From Didymella arachidicola (Eukaryota; Ascomycota; Dothideomycetes; Pleosporales; Didymellaceae), in the NCBI GenBank assembly GCA_016630955.3, contig CM049988.1, positions 1,674,001 to 1,738,000 on the forward strand: a stretch of 64,000 bases of DNA. Direction: 5' to 3'. Below, in pieces: positions 20,341 through 30,856 of the stretch. Position 1 is the first letter of the stretch, and the number at the start of each line of letters is the position of its first letter. A program made the position numbers and the translations under genes. The notes beneath the pieces are model-generated. The model was not told the DNA's origin, did not search any database, and saw only the letters and a program-made list of their open reading frames with translations.

Positions 20341-20420
20341 GCGACAGCAGAGTATTAAAAATACCAGCACACATAAAAGCAGGGATCTGCATAACGTAGT
20401 CAAGTCAAGGGTTACAGTTC
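20341..20420 (-). pseudogene. Fragment of the phosphate transporter gene
   Basis: On the minus strand the fragment reads MQIPAFMCAGIFNTLL, against MQIFSAFMFAGIFTTLL in the last helix of the intact transporter (about 20795-20855). The DNA alignment is almost gap-free over about 50 bp and most differences are transitions. It lacks both ends of the gene and cannot be functional. Confidence 0.6.
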
Positions 20421-20429
20421 TTTGCAGCA

Positions 20430-20500
20430 GTAATGATGTTGATCATAATATATGAAATGCAGTCTGTTCTACCGTAAAGTTTCGCACAAGTGAGAATAAG
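20430..20500. repeat. Second diverged copy of the transporter-flank repeat
   Basis: TTGATCATAATATATGAAAT here matches TTGATCGTAATGTATTAAAT at 18838-18857, and TTCGCACAAGTGAG resembles the continuing copy. Two degenerate copies thus lie close to the intact transporter gene. Confidence 0.45.
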
Positions 20501-20667
20501 CTACCAGGGGTTGAGAAAAACCTGAATTTTTAATTGGTCAATTAAAGCGGGTCCTCTTGCCTCTTCAGGCACCAGCGTATTCTCACTTCACCGAGCTCAT
20601 CGGTACATAATTGCGCAGAACGAGAGGATATCTATTAAAATGAATGATAAAACTTTTCAAAACACCC

Positions 20668-22463
20668 CTAAACCTTGGGCTCCTCGTCGCTGGCGCGATC
20701 GCTGGTCTTGTGGTGAGCAGCCGGCGCTCCAGTGATGCTCTCGTCACCCATGTCCCAATCCTGCGCCAGGTCCTCGAGAGTCCTCCTCTTCGTCTCGGGA
20801 ATGAGAAGAGTGGTAAAGATACCAGCGAACATGAAAGCAGAGAAAATCTGCATGACGTGGTTGAGCCATGGGTTGGCGTTGGTCTTGGTGGCGCCACGAG
20901 TGCGCAGAGGCGAGATGGCACCTTGCGCGATGATGGAACCAATCTTTCCGGACCCAGCGGAGATGCCGTGGCTTGTAGAACGGTAGCGAGTTGGGAAGCA
21001 TTCGCCAGGGACAATGAAGGTTGTAGTGTTAGGGCCCCAGTTGAAGAACAGCTGGATGAGTACGTAGATGGCCAGCATGGCGTGACCACTCAGATGGTGA
21101 TAGGCGAAACCCCAAATGATGAACAGGATAGTGAGCATAACGAAACCGACAAGCTGGAGAATCTTGCGACCGACGGTATCGATTGTCGCAACAGCCAGCC
21201 AGTAACCGGGGATGGCACCAGCGCAGATGAGGATGCAGTTACCAGCGGCCAAGTTGTAAAGCTTGTGGTAAACGGTCGCACCACCGCCGTAACCGATAGC
21301 CTGGAGGACAGTCGACGAGTTCAAGCCGAGACCGTAGAAAGCAACGTCGAGGAGCAACCACGACATGGCAGTACCGAAGAGAATCTTGCCGTTCTTGAGC
21401 TTGCCGTAGAAGCGGAAGAAGTCACTGAACGAGGCCTTAGGGATCTCGAGCTGAGCAACAGAGGCCTGACGAGTGGTGGCGGCTTGAATCTCGTCGACTT
21501 CGCCCTCGCCCTTCTTGCCGGAAACGTAGTGAGCGACATCAGCGTTAGCCTTTTCGATATCACGGGCAACGTCGAAGGTGTAGCGAGGAGTCTCGGGGAT
21601 AGTAAGGCGGAAGTAGAGAGCGCAAACAGCAGGGACGATACCAATACCGATGAGAGCACGCCACATCTGGTCGACAGCGTGGCGGCACTCACCTGTGCAG
21701 GTGCCATAGCCGGACGCAGTGTTGAGCTTGGACTTGAAACCAGCGGTCAAGCAGACCATAACGATGGCACCACCGAGCTGACCGAAACCCTGCATAGCGA
21801 AGACAGCACCCATCATTGCGCCACGCCACTTAGTAGTAGCGAACTCGGATGTGATGATGGAAGAAAGAGGGTAGTCACCACCGATTCCTGAATCTTGTCA
21901 GTGATGGTCCTACCAACGCAAAATCAATTTACTGACCGATACCCATAAGAACACGCCAGAAGATGATGAGTCCGACCACGGAAACACCAGGGCCACCACC
22001 AACGAGAGACTGAGCAAGAGTGGCAACGATGATGAGAATCAACTCGAGACCGTACATCTTCTTGCGACCGACGATATCAGCGAGGGCACCAAAGCCGACC
22101 TGACCAATGACAGTACCGGCGGAGGTCGAGAGCTTGATGGCGGTGTCCTGAGGAGTGAGGAGCACACCCTTGTTGTCCTGCTTGTATACGATACCAAGCA
22201 TAATGGTCAAGAGAGAAACACAGAAGATGTCGTAACTGTCTGTGAAGAAACCAGTACCGGCGACGAGAATGGCGCGAACATGGTACCAGCCGAAAGGTGC
22301 CTTGTCGATTTCAGCGAGGGCGAGACGACGGCGCTCGTTGGGCTAAGGCTGTTAACTAAGAGTTCGGCATCACGGTTAAGAGCTTACGTACGTCTTCGAT
22401 ATGAGCGAAGTCATTGACGGTGTTGTGGAACGCGCTATTCCCTCCTGCTGTTTTGATGGCCAT
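20668..22463 (-). CDS. PHO84: High-affinity phosphate:H+ symporter, PHO84 type (MFS)
   Basis: Plasma-membrane phosphate importer of the major facilitator superfamily, 565 aa, from exons 22463-22392, 22342-21937 and 21887-20668 (introns of 49 nt each). The start MAIKTAGGNSAFHNTVNDF leads to a first helix with AGTGFFTDSYDIFCVSLL, which holds the family's conserved Asp. The signature GIGIGGDYPLSS in helix 4 is restored by the second splice, and ADIVGRKKMYG is the A-like loop motif. The second half has GLGLNSSTVLQAIGYGGG, FFNWGPNTTTFIVPGECFP and YRSTSHGISAGSGKIGSII, all typical of PHS-type transporters. The cytosolic tail ends in an acidic, Ser-rich stretch. The length matches the usual 520-590 aa. 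Phosphate regulation is likely for the family, but no CACGTG site was seen in the near upstream. Degenerate copies of its 3' part lie at 18.8-20.5 kb. Confidence 0.93.
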
Positions 22464-24704
22464 TGTGAAGGAGTGAAGCTTCGCCGAGCCTGTACCAAGA
22501 ATATCAAGGAATTAGACGAGGCTTGACTGCGGATTCGGCTGTGAACCTGGGCTGTAGTTTGAATCTGGGCATAAGCACAAGCTATATACCGAGCACGCAA
22601 GCTTCTGCAGTGGCATGGTGTGTTACTTGGCTAGTGAAGGAGCGAGTATCTACGACCAATCAAAGCCTGTTACACGAGCACGCAGTCAGACTGCCAATGC
22701 CCAAGACGGGCTGGCCGAGCTCATGAGGGCCTGCTCTGCAAAAGATCACCTTCTGTTGCAAGCCCAGAGACGCCACAATGTTCGTTAGCCCCGGCAGCTA
22801 TCAACCTCGCGCTTCCCAAAGAACTATGTTGGTCAAGCGTGGAGCACGAGCGTCCGCGCGCAGCACCGACCCGGGGGGCGGGTCTGACCAATGAGTACCC
22901 CGCATGGAGAAACGTGGGCTCGGCGACACCTCGAACGTCGCAGCTTATACGGCGCCAAGCTTTTTTCGGTCCTCTATCAATGCTTTTGATTGCTTGTCAG
23001 AGTGCGGCATCGCCATGACCGCATGGTGTGTACATCGAGGGCTCATATCATGCTCTCAGCATTGTTCCTGTTGGAGGCGTCCAATGGCTCCCTGCCCTTG
23101 CTGCTCCTTTTCACGGGTTCACGATAGACCTTGGGACGCTCTCGCACCATTGCCTGCTTGGATGAGAGCAGCCTCGGAGAAGCCAGCGACTTGCCAGCGG
23201 GCTACTATTTGAGGAATGACCGCGAATCAAGCCGCGCGGATGAGACTTCATACCCACGTACCCGGCGCTCGAGACCCAACAGTCATAGTACAATCCACTT
23301 CGTTTACCTATCGGTTACAGCGTGGGGTCTCGCTTCACCGGCTACGGTCATTGGGCTCACTTGGGGAGCTTCTCATCTCCTTCTGTGCCCACTTGAAGCA
23401 CGAAAATTACTGCGGTTTTCGAATAGGCCAGCACTGTACCTAGTCACCGAGCAGCACACCTGAAACGATGGATGCGGTCATGGAAGCGCGCCTGATGGTT
23501 ATGACCGTCCAAGCCATCAGCTCCTTCTCTGCATGCGTCCCATTTGGAGCCCCGGTGGAGTGGCGCGACTATCTTCGCAGGCTAGCTTGGCGCGAAGGCC
23601 CGCCTGCAGGTCTTCCGTGAGTTGATCTCAACCAGGAAGTCGATCTCGCGACTGATGTTGACGCCAGCCCAGACCCTAGAAAGGTCCCACTAATGTCACC
23701 TTCTCGAACGACAGAGTCTCGGGCCGTCGCCAATGAAGGTATAAGGATTTGCTTTTCTTCGAAGATCAGTGCATACCGCGTCCACGGGCCACGGGACATA
23801 TGACATTTTAGTGTGGCGCTGACTTAAGGCCGTACCACTCATATCTCGAGGTTCTTACACGTTCGTCTCGACACCCCATCCAGGTTCAGATCCACTCCAT
23901 ATCGAATACACCTACGATATCGAATCGAAGCCTACCGTAACGCTCACACATTGCATCACATGAACGATCCACGTTGCATATCTGGACCACTACATCCATG
24001 TCAACTCGCCCCTGAATACAATCAAAACATGACCTGCATGCTGCATGTGTGGACACCGAGTCGGCAATAGCGCAGGCGATGAAGTTCATGGCGGCTTTCG
24101 ACATGGATACCACTGCAACTTATGGCTCATCTGGGCCGACGACCGCGGTAGTGGAAGCGCGCAGCCCTATATCGATCATTCAGCCTAGCGTGGTGGCATC
24201 ACTTTCAGCCCTACAAAACGCAAATAGCTGACACTGCTACCGGGATTACCTTTCGAATTTCTTATGGTATAGTGGCACAGCTTCATTAAGCAGTGGTGTC
24301 ACATGAGCTTACAAAGATAACGATCTGCAACTCTCGAGTCTAAGCAGCAGTCATGGCAGATCGATTCGTCCCACTCAGGCGATCCTACGCATCTGCGGAT
24401 CATTCTCGACGACTTCAAAGAGCACGAGGTCTCTTGATAGTGCCATCTCGTGTCCTTGATGTATTGAGCATCCCCCAACCTTCAAGCGCACATGATAGGC
24501 TCAACAACTCGACATTGCCATACTTCTCAGCAAACGTCTCGTCTTCCGCAACGCTGTGTAGTATCAAGGATCATCGCCAGTACACTGCATGTCCCAAGGT
24601 CTTGTGTCCGTCTACGGTAGCAGATTCGGCCAGGATGCCGGTAGGCAGCAAGAGCGTCTTAATTAACCCTGACTATATATTGTGCCAGGGCTCACCTTTC
24701 CTCC
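22464..24704. other. Long intergenic region
   Basis: Contains the transporter promoter and then about 2 kb without a recognisable gene. Short frames exist on both strands but none has a domain, and no repeat was noticed before the 5S gene. Confidence 0.5.
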
Positions 24705-24823
24705 ACATACGACCATAGGACGTTGAAAACAAGGCTTCCCGTTCGCTCAGCCCTATTTAAGCAACGTACCGGCGGATTAGTAGTTAGGTGGGTGACCACT
24801 AGCGAATACCCGCTGTTGTATGT
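24705..24823 (+). rRNA. 5S rRNA: 5S ribosomal RNA
   Basis: A complete 5S gene of about 119 nt. It begins ACATACGACCATAGGA, continues through CTTCCCGTTCGCTCAGCCCT, contains the internal control region, and ends GCTGTTGTATGT. The internal elements for TFIIIA/TFIIIC binding lie in GGTTAGTAGTTAGGTGGGTG-like sequence in the middle. A T6 pol III terminator follows immediately. It stands alone between protein genes, as in many Pezizomycotina whose 5S genes are dispersed instead of lying in the rDNA repeat. Confidence 0.95.
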
Positions 24824-24828
24824 TTTTT
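24823..24828 (+). terminator. RNA polymerase III terminator of the 5S gene
   Basis: A run of six T directly at the 3' end of the 5S rRNA, the normal pol III stop signal. Confidence 0.85.
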
Positions 24829-25163
24829 GTCCTTTCGACAGACTGTTATATTGTTAAATGGAACGATGATATACATCTTTGCACCAACCGTCATGGCGTA
24901 GCTTGTCACGGTAGTCGTAGATGCCCAACTCGTTGCAACGATACAGGTCATCACCCATACGTTTGCTGTATCCAACAGTCCCTCTCGGCCGACTAATTGC
25001 CTGTCTTTCACTACTCATTTTCCCATCATTCTCTCGAATGATGCTATCCTGCTATTCTGTAGGTATTTACTATGGAGGCAATAATTGGCCCATTGTTCCC
25101 GGCTGCATTACTTAGACCGCTGGTCCCTCCAAATTGGCTTTTCTGCTCAAGCTCTGCAAACAT

Positions 25164-26654
25164 CTAGTCACTCACGGTAGATGTATCAATCAATACACCG
25201 TTTCTCTTCCTCTGCCAAAAACGCCCATTCTCGTCTGTCGTAATGACATCGAAATCCTCAACTCCACGCGCCCTCCACAACTCCTTCGCTTCCTCTCCCT
25301 CCTCCCACCCCACCCTACTCCCCCGGCACTTGAAAATCCATTCTGTCCTTGCCCTCTCAACAATACTGCCATCAATCCCAGGCAGATACCTAAAACTACT
25401 GTGTTTCGAACACTTACTGACGGCACCCTTTGCTCTCTCCCCATTCCTAAAGTAAAAACCCCACCCCTTGTACCCCTCAAATCTCTTATCCTGTTGCGTC
25501 GCATTCCAAGACGACTGGCGCCACGAATGGAACTCAAGATCAAGGTACATAAGAACCGGCATGCGCGATACGGCGCGCGCGAGGCACAACGCGAGGTCGT
25601 CAAACAAGGCCGGGTCCGGAGCGGTGCGGAATTCGTCGTCCGGGTATGCCCCCGCCGCCAGGTACAGCTCAGTATCTTCTCCTTCCCACTCTGGGCTCGG
25701 TGGTGTCGATGCACGTTCGGGTGTTTCCCAGCCCCGGGCTGCCTCCGAGATGAACCACCATGTGCCTGTTGGGCGATCGAAGGCGGTTGTTATGTCGAGT
25801 ATGCGGAGGTTGGGCCAGTTCGGTGCTGGGATGTTGGTGTCGTTGGGCCAGAGAAGGTCGGCGGTCATGCAGGATAGACGTATGGTGAGTGTTGTGAGGT
25901 TGTGGGATGCGAGGTGGAGGGTGCGGGAGAACGTATTGGTGTTGTTTATGAGGAAATTTGGCAGGTCAGTGTTGTGGTTGCTGATAGCGTGGTATTCAAT
26001 AGAGAGATTCAAGGATTTTAGGCTGGTCGGCAGGGCGTGAATTTGGTTCATAAGAGCTTTTGTTGGGCTGGTGAGTGGAGGGGCTTGTCTGTATTGTATC
26101 ATAGACTTACCTTGGCGAAGGTGATTTCGCATTCGTGGCCACCTCAACTCGTTATCCAGACCGCGGATATCTAGCACTTCAAGCGCTGGCAAGAAAGTAG
26201 CAACTTTACAAGTTACGATTACTAGCCAAAGTTCACATTCCTAAAATTGCCAATCATCCAACTCCAGAGATTTGACTGACGGCCGAGGTGGCAGTGTAGG
26301 GATTTTTTCCAATTAGAGTAAAGTACCCTTGAAATATTCTACATACTTGATGCAGAAACCGGACCCGAAGAATTCGTAAGTTGAATACCTGTCAAGGAAA
26401 AATGTGATGTCGGTTACGTGTAGATCGTCCGGATATTCGGCCAGTACATCCCAGGTCGCTTTAACGTCCTGGAAGAAACGCCTGTTTTGCGCTTGTAAAG
26501 AGAAATTAGGGCAGCAGGCTCCTGCCAGTGGTCCACGTTGCTTTTATGATGCGCAATCGCGATGGTTGTATCCTCGGAGTTTGAGTAGTCGCCACTTATC
26601 GACCCTACATCTTCAGCCTCGTAGTAGTCGTCTTCATCGGCGCATGCTCTTTCC

Positions 26655-26705
<51 letters not shown>

Positions 26706-26999
26706 TACCGATGAACGAGCGAAGTAATCATCAAAAAATATCTCGACTGTCTTCAACACTCTCCTGCGCCGCGGCTCCGCACGAAGGGCCGACCGAAAGG
26801 CCTCAAGATTCCTAGGTCCTCTGTCTGGGTCAAGTCTCACGTGCTCCCATGTTCTATCTTCGACTGCAGCCTGCCAGTCGCGGTTGATTGTAACAAGAGG
26901 AGTATATCTTGAGCGGCCCTCGTATCCTGACCGGGAGTACCACAGCTTGTCGCATTCGGCTAATATCGCATCGAGTACTTCAGCGGGTAGATAAACCAT
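25164..26999 (-). pseudogene. F-box protein gene with a microsatellite-broken reading frame
   Basis: The ATG at 26999 opens an F-box (MVYLPAEVLDAILAECDKLW, about residues 1-20), then a typical fungal F-box/LRR-like body (WEHVRLDPDRGPRNLEAFRS). The frame enters a tetranucleotide repeat (26706-26656) and stops at 26634. One base over, coding continues as ADEDDYYEAEDVGSISGDYS, then through a 68-nt intron (26536-26469) to DVLAEYPDDLHVTDITFFLD. The 3' part (about 26190-25164) has VATFLPALEVLDIRGLDNEL, a 54-nt intron (26110-26057), and about 290 further residues ending VLIDTSTVSD. A second frame problem occurs near 26246, where an extra T separates DDWQF from RNVNFG. F-box proteins of this type are presumed SCF ubiquitin-ligase adaptors. 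The gene is either a pseudogene or one allele of a frame-switching locus. Confidence 0.6.
26656..26706. repeat. (TTTC)n microsatellite, about 12.75 units, inside a coding frame
   Basis: Fifty-one uninterrupted bases of TTTC repeats. On the coding (minus) strand they encode an alternation of Lys, Glu and Arg (KKERKKERKK). As the unit is 4 bp, each gain or loss shifts the downstream frame. Confidence 0.95.
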
Positions 27000-27017
27000 G
27001 ATCTGTGAGTGTTCCAA

Positions 27018-27284
27018 GATCTGCTAGTGCGTCTGGGTGAGAAGGGGGAAACAACAAGAGATTGTGACGGCGGGGTAAGTACATACCCAGCAGATTAGGC
27101 AGCAAGCCTCAAGTCGTCTGTCGGAAGCCAGGAAAATAGGAATCAAGGATGCAATCTGGCCTTGACACGTTAAAGTCCGATGTTATCACTGAAATGTCAC
27201 GTCATGAAGTTCAGCGTCAGCTACTCACTCTACCGGCACCGGTGAGATGTAGAAGTCATAGCCTGTGCGTGGGTAGCATCTGCT
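27018..27284. other. Intergenic region upstream of the F-box gene
   Basis: Promoter side of the F-box gene. No gene seen; the truncated 5S copy follows. Confidence 0.5.
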
Positions 27285-27357
27285 CTACCTATCTAAGCAA
27301 CGTACCGGCGGATTAGTCATTAGATGGGTGACCACTAGAGAATACCTGCTGTTGTTT
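27285..27357 (+). pseudogene. Truncated 5S rRNA copy
   Basis: Matches the 3' two thirds of the 5S gene at 24705-24823: CTAAGCAACGTACCGGCGGA and GGGTGACCACTAG are shared, with several transition differences (for example TAGTCATTAGATGGG against TAGTAGTTAGGTGGG). The 5' third is absent, and the sequence before 27285 is unrelated. A T-rich stretch follows. It is probably not a functional 5S gene. Confidence 0.88.
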
Positions 27358-27605
27358 GCTTTCTTTTTTCTTTATCGACCTGCGCAGGCTTTGCCCCGGA
27401 AATATCCAGGGCGCTCAGGTCATAACAAGACGAAAACACATGTGCAAAGAAGGTAAAGCACTGTGCTTGCGAGGACTGAACCGTTCGGAGATAGGCTGCA
27501 CACTAAACGTATCAAGTATGGGGTCCTGTAATCTCTTTATTGACAAGATCTAGGAATTTACGACTCTTCTATAAACCACCGTACGGGAATGTCGATATAC
27601 ACCGT

Positions 27606-28754
27606 CTAAGACTTGTACGTCGGCACCAGCGATGCATCCGCATTCTTGGCCAGCATCTGGACATACTCATCAAACCACGCACCAGCCGCTGGCGCACCCT
27701 CCAGCCCGCACCTTCCGTCGCTCTCTCCACCAGGCTTTACCCATACCAAACTATCAACATGCGTGTTGTTCGTGTTGGTTGACGGAATTGGTCCAAACCC
27801 GCTGGGCTCGACATTACACCACTCGCCCCACTCCGCCCTAGCACCAGGCAGTGCAATACGGCCCTGGTCTACGATGAACTTGCTTGGCAGTCCTTGCTCC
27901 TCAAGGAGCGGCGCAAGTGCAGACACGTAGTGCGACTCGTCCCATGAGGGCGAGTACTCGGTGTAGTTCTCACGCACTTTGGCGTTGAAGGAGTTGTAGT
28001 TGGACACGTTGGTGACGAAGCCGCGGATCTTGGACTTGGGCTCGTGCTCCTTCGCAAGACCAAGCACTTTTGCAAACACCGCGGCGGTGGGTGCGAGATT
28101 GTCGGCCCAACCTAGCCAGCCGCCGTGTGCGGCGTCGATGTACAGGTGCAGGTTTGGCGCCTGCAACTTGGAGATTGCGTACGCGATGCCCTGCTCATAG
28201 AACGGAGTTGCCTTTGCGCACGCTTCGACGCCCTGGTTGGTGACTGCGTTGCCGAGCGAGTCGGGCTCGAGCACGATGGCGAAGGTGAGATCTTTTGCCT
28301 CTTTGACGAGTTTGGCATACTTGTCTACGAACTGCGACTTGTAGATGCGGAAGCCATCGTTGTCGAGGGAAAGTTCGCCGGCTGACTCGCCGGCGCTGCA
28401 GTCACGGTCAGGAAGGTTGTATAGCACGAGACCGACGATCATCTCCTTGCCCTTCTTCCTCTGCTTGCGGGCCTCGGCGATGGTAGTGGTGATGTTGGAC
28501 AAATGCGCGCGAGATGTGACCCATGTGAAGGTAGAAATCTTCTGCTGCACGGTGCGGGTGCGGGCCGCATTGAGAGTGTCGTTTCTGGCTTCGAAGGCGG
28601 CGATTGTCTGGTCGAGCTTCTTGCCGTAGCTCTCGACAACATGGCGATCCTTGCCGAGCCATGGGTTTGGCTCAGCTACGGGGGGCTTAGGCGCAGCAGA
28701 CACGCTGCCAACGACAGCGGCGGTAGCCAGGAGAACAGAGGTGAGATGGACCAT
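27606..28754 (-). CDS. Glycoside hydrolase family 6 cellobiohydrolase-like enzyme
   Basis: Secreted cellulase-type enzyme acting on beta-1,4-glucan, 382 aa, intronless. The ATG at 28754 starts a signal peptide (MVHLTSVLLATAAVVGSVSA); an upstream extension of the frame to 28853 lacks such a signal at its start. The GH6 domain fills residues 30-382. Catalytic acids are recognisable: Asp118 in LYNLPDRDCSAG (the pKa-modulating Asp) and Asp165 in VLEPDSLGN (the proton donor). The C-terminal loop motif WVKPGGESDG is also present. Cysteines in DRDC, EACAK, EWCNV and GRCG suit the two family disulfides. There is no CBM1 or Ser/Thr linker, so it is a catalytic module alone. A TATA box lies about 90 bp upstream of the start codon. 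Confidence 0.93.
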   Translation of the reverse strand: MVHLTSVLLATAAVVGSVSAAPKPPVAEPNPWLGKDRHVVESYGKKLDQTIAAFEARNDTLNAARTRTVQQKISTFTWVTSRAHLSNITTTIAEARKQRKKGKEMIVGLVLYNLPDRDCSAGESAGELSLDNDGFRIYKSQFVDKYAKLVKEAKDLTFAIVLEPDSLGNAVTNQGVEACAKATPFYEQGIAYAISKLQAPNLHLYIDAAHGGWLGWADNLAPTAAVFAKVLGLAKEHEPKSKIRGFVTNVSNYNSFNAKVRENYTEYSPSWDESHYVSALAPLLEEQGLPSKFIVDQGRIALPGARAEWGEWCNVEPSGFGPIPSTNTNNTHVDSLVWVKPGGESDGRCGLEGAPAAGAWFDEYVQMLAKNADASLVPTYKS

Positions 28755-28842
28755 CTTGCTTGACTTGACTATGACGAGTTGGCTTGGGTGACTTGGAGCT
28801 GTACCTAGGTAGGCTGATAAAAATACCATCAAGGTCCCTCGA

Positions 28843-28850
28843 CTTATATA
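28843..28850 (-). promoter_or_regulatory. TATA box of the GH6 gene
   Basis: TATATAAG on the minus strand, about 90 bp upstream of the GH6 start codon. The spacing leaves room for a 50-60-nt 5' UTR. Confidence 0.5.
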
Positions 28851-28854
28851 CACC

Positions 28855-29975
28855 TCATCTTTACCAAGAACATACCCTTGGTGTTGGTCTACATAGTCGC
28901 CACCCAGGGCTTACCCATTCGGGACCATTCAACGATGTTGGGGTCAGTTCACGGTATTGACGGCCCGTTGCAGAGTGCGGGATAACACCAAGATCAACGC
29001 GCCGAGATGAGGCTCAGCATAGGCGCAGTATCGGACCAGGATGTGGGGAGGTTAGGGTGGCGGAGCCAATGGGACTGTCTCTCTCCATGCTATCTACTTC
29101 TTCTCTCAGAGGTGCATTTCTTCTCTCGTGCAACCCCTGCCTACGGTATTTTTGCTTTTTTGCCTGTTGCATAGGCTCCGGGATCACAACGTCCGCACGA
29201 AAATGTAGCTGGTCAAATGTAGCTGGTCAAATGTTTCCACGCGCCCAAGGTCCTTCTCGAAGGAAGCAAATTGTTTCCTCCGAGGAGAAAAGCCGCAATT
29301 CTTCCGCTGCATGCCCCCTGGATATTCATTTGCCATGAGATTAGGCCAAGCCTTATCTACCGGGTTACTCGAAAAGCTAGGCTTATGTTAATATGTAGCT
29401 GCTATTTAGCCGCCTTGAGCGCCGGGTTATAGAGCCTCAACTCCGCTTCGGAACGGGTGGGTACATGCAGATACATATAGGGACTATTGTCTCAGGCTGC
29501 ACGTCGACACTCTGAGGTCGATATGCCATGAGAATCTCCGAGATGCGTGTTGCGGGGGTGAGAAAGGGAAGTTCCCGAAGGAACCAACTACTCCTTTCGC
29601 TTGTTTCAGCAATCCCTGCGGGTACCTGGGAAACGCATTGAGGAGCACAATAGGTATCGATAAGAACCTACTGCAGGGTAATATACATCGGATTCGACGC
29701 ATGTTCTAGCGCCATCATTTCTCGAGCCGCACCCTGGGATCGGGTTGGATTCAATCTGTACCTGCATACAAATTACCTTGGTGAATATGTAAAAACATGT
29801 GATACTTGCGCCATGGAACAATGGTTTTTAGGATAGTATTGTTCATATTAGCAGACTTGTATACGACTGACCCAGTCAAGTGAACCTGAAAGTTGTGTCG
29901 GCGAAGTCTAGAGCTATGGATTCGACGAACCCATAGAACTAGCAGTGTTGTTTCGTTAACACGATCCTTGGTACT
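28855..29975. other. Intergenic region with a small tandem duplication
   Basis: No gene seen. ATGTAGCTGGTCAA is perfectly duplicated in tandem at 29203-29230. The rest holds the GH6 upstream region and the 3' flank of the glutathione transferase gene. Confidence 0.55.
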
Positions 29976-30856
29976 CTACTTGCACACGTAGTAATTCTTA
30001 TGCAGCGCATCGTGTAGCCTGGCAAAGACCCCGCCATGCCATGTCCTGAAGTCCTCCCACTCCTCCGTTGGCATACACTCCGCGAACATGTTCAACCAAC
30101 CTCCTACAATTATATCCGCATAGTTGGCTTCCTTACCCTCGAGATATGGTCCTTCGTTGATCATGTAATACTGAGCGAGCGAGGCAAGTGATCGCTTGAA
30201 GGACACCTTGACGCCCTCCCTCACATCGCCCTCCACCTTGAGCTGCTCCCAAGATTCCATCTTCGCGCGATCTAAGAATACTTGCTGTGTAGCTTCCCTT
30301 GTAGCAGTGTTGAAGGGCAAGTAATACCCAACGAGGCCTACGTGGTGGGTGAAGGTCGCATCGACATGCCGGTTGAAGCGGGCGTAGTCCTGGTTCTTCT
30401 TGCCTTCATTGGTTGTGATAGGTATCTTGACGGTGGTGTCTTTCTGGGGGCTTTCGAAATCGAGACCAGTACGTGTCGAGTCCTTGGGGAAGAGGCAGCC
30501 ACCTGAGTCTGGGAAGTTGTCCTCGAGGTAATTGGCAATGTCGAATGAGTCACCGATCATCTCGCCAGATGGAGTTCGAAGCATCGGGAGTGTGTAATAG
30601 TCGCTGCCTAGAAGACACCTTAGCATTCGAACTTCTTCGAGACATCATGTGTTGTACCATCGCCGAACTTCCGTGTGGCAGCACAATGAAGGCTCTTGCG
30701 AACTTCACTGATATTGATGATTTCGACAAAGTCTGTCTTGAATGGTACGCCCTTGAACGACAGCGCTATGCGGCTCTTCGAAGGATTAGGCGCATAAGAG
30801 CGTGGCTGAATGGGAGAGCTGATGTCGTAGAAGATGTGGGAGTTCGAGTCTATCAT
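29976..30856 (-). CDS. Glutathione S-transferase-like protein
   Basis: 276 aa from exons 30856-30658 and 30607-29976, with a 50-nt intron that restores KFGDGSDYYTLPML. The N-terminal thioredoxin-fold domain (about residues 6-105) starts with HIFYDISSP, contains ALSFKGVPFKTDFVE, and has the cis-Pro and glutathione-contact region YYTLPML...GDSFDIANYLED, where DS before the helix contacts the gamma-glutamyl group. The C-terminal helical domain (about 135-276) includes LASLAQYYMINEGPYLEGKE and YADIIVGGWLNMF, as in fungal omega/Ure2p-related proteins with PF22041-like C-termini. No classical catalytic Cys or Ser is certain, since SSP near residue 15 could supply a Ser. A role in detoxification or in lignin-derived ether cleavage is family inference. 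Confidence 0.85.

Noticed and set aside
20644..21891. 415-codon open frame on the plus strand opposite the phosphate transporter
   Set aside because: It is antisense to a clearly conserved transporter, lacks any domain, and follows from the codon composition of the real gene.
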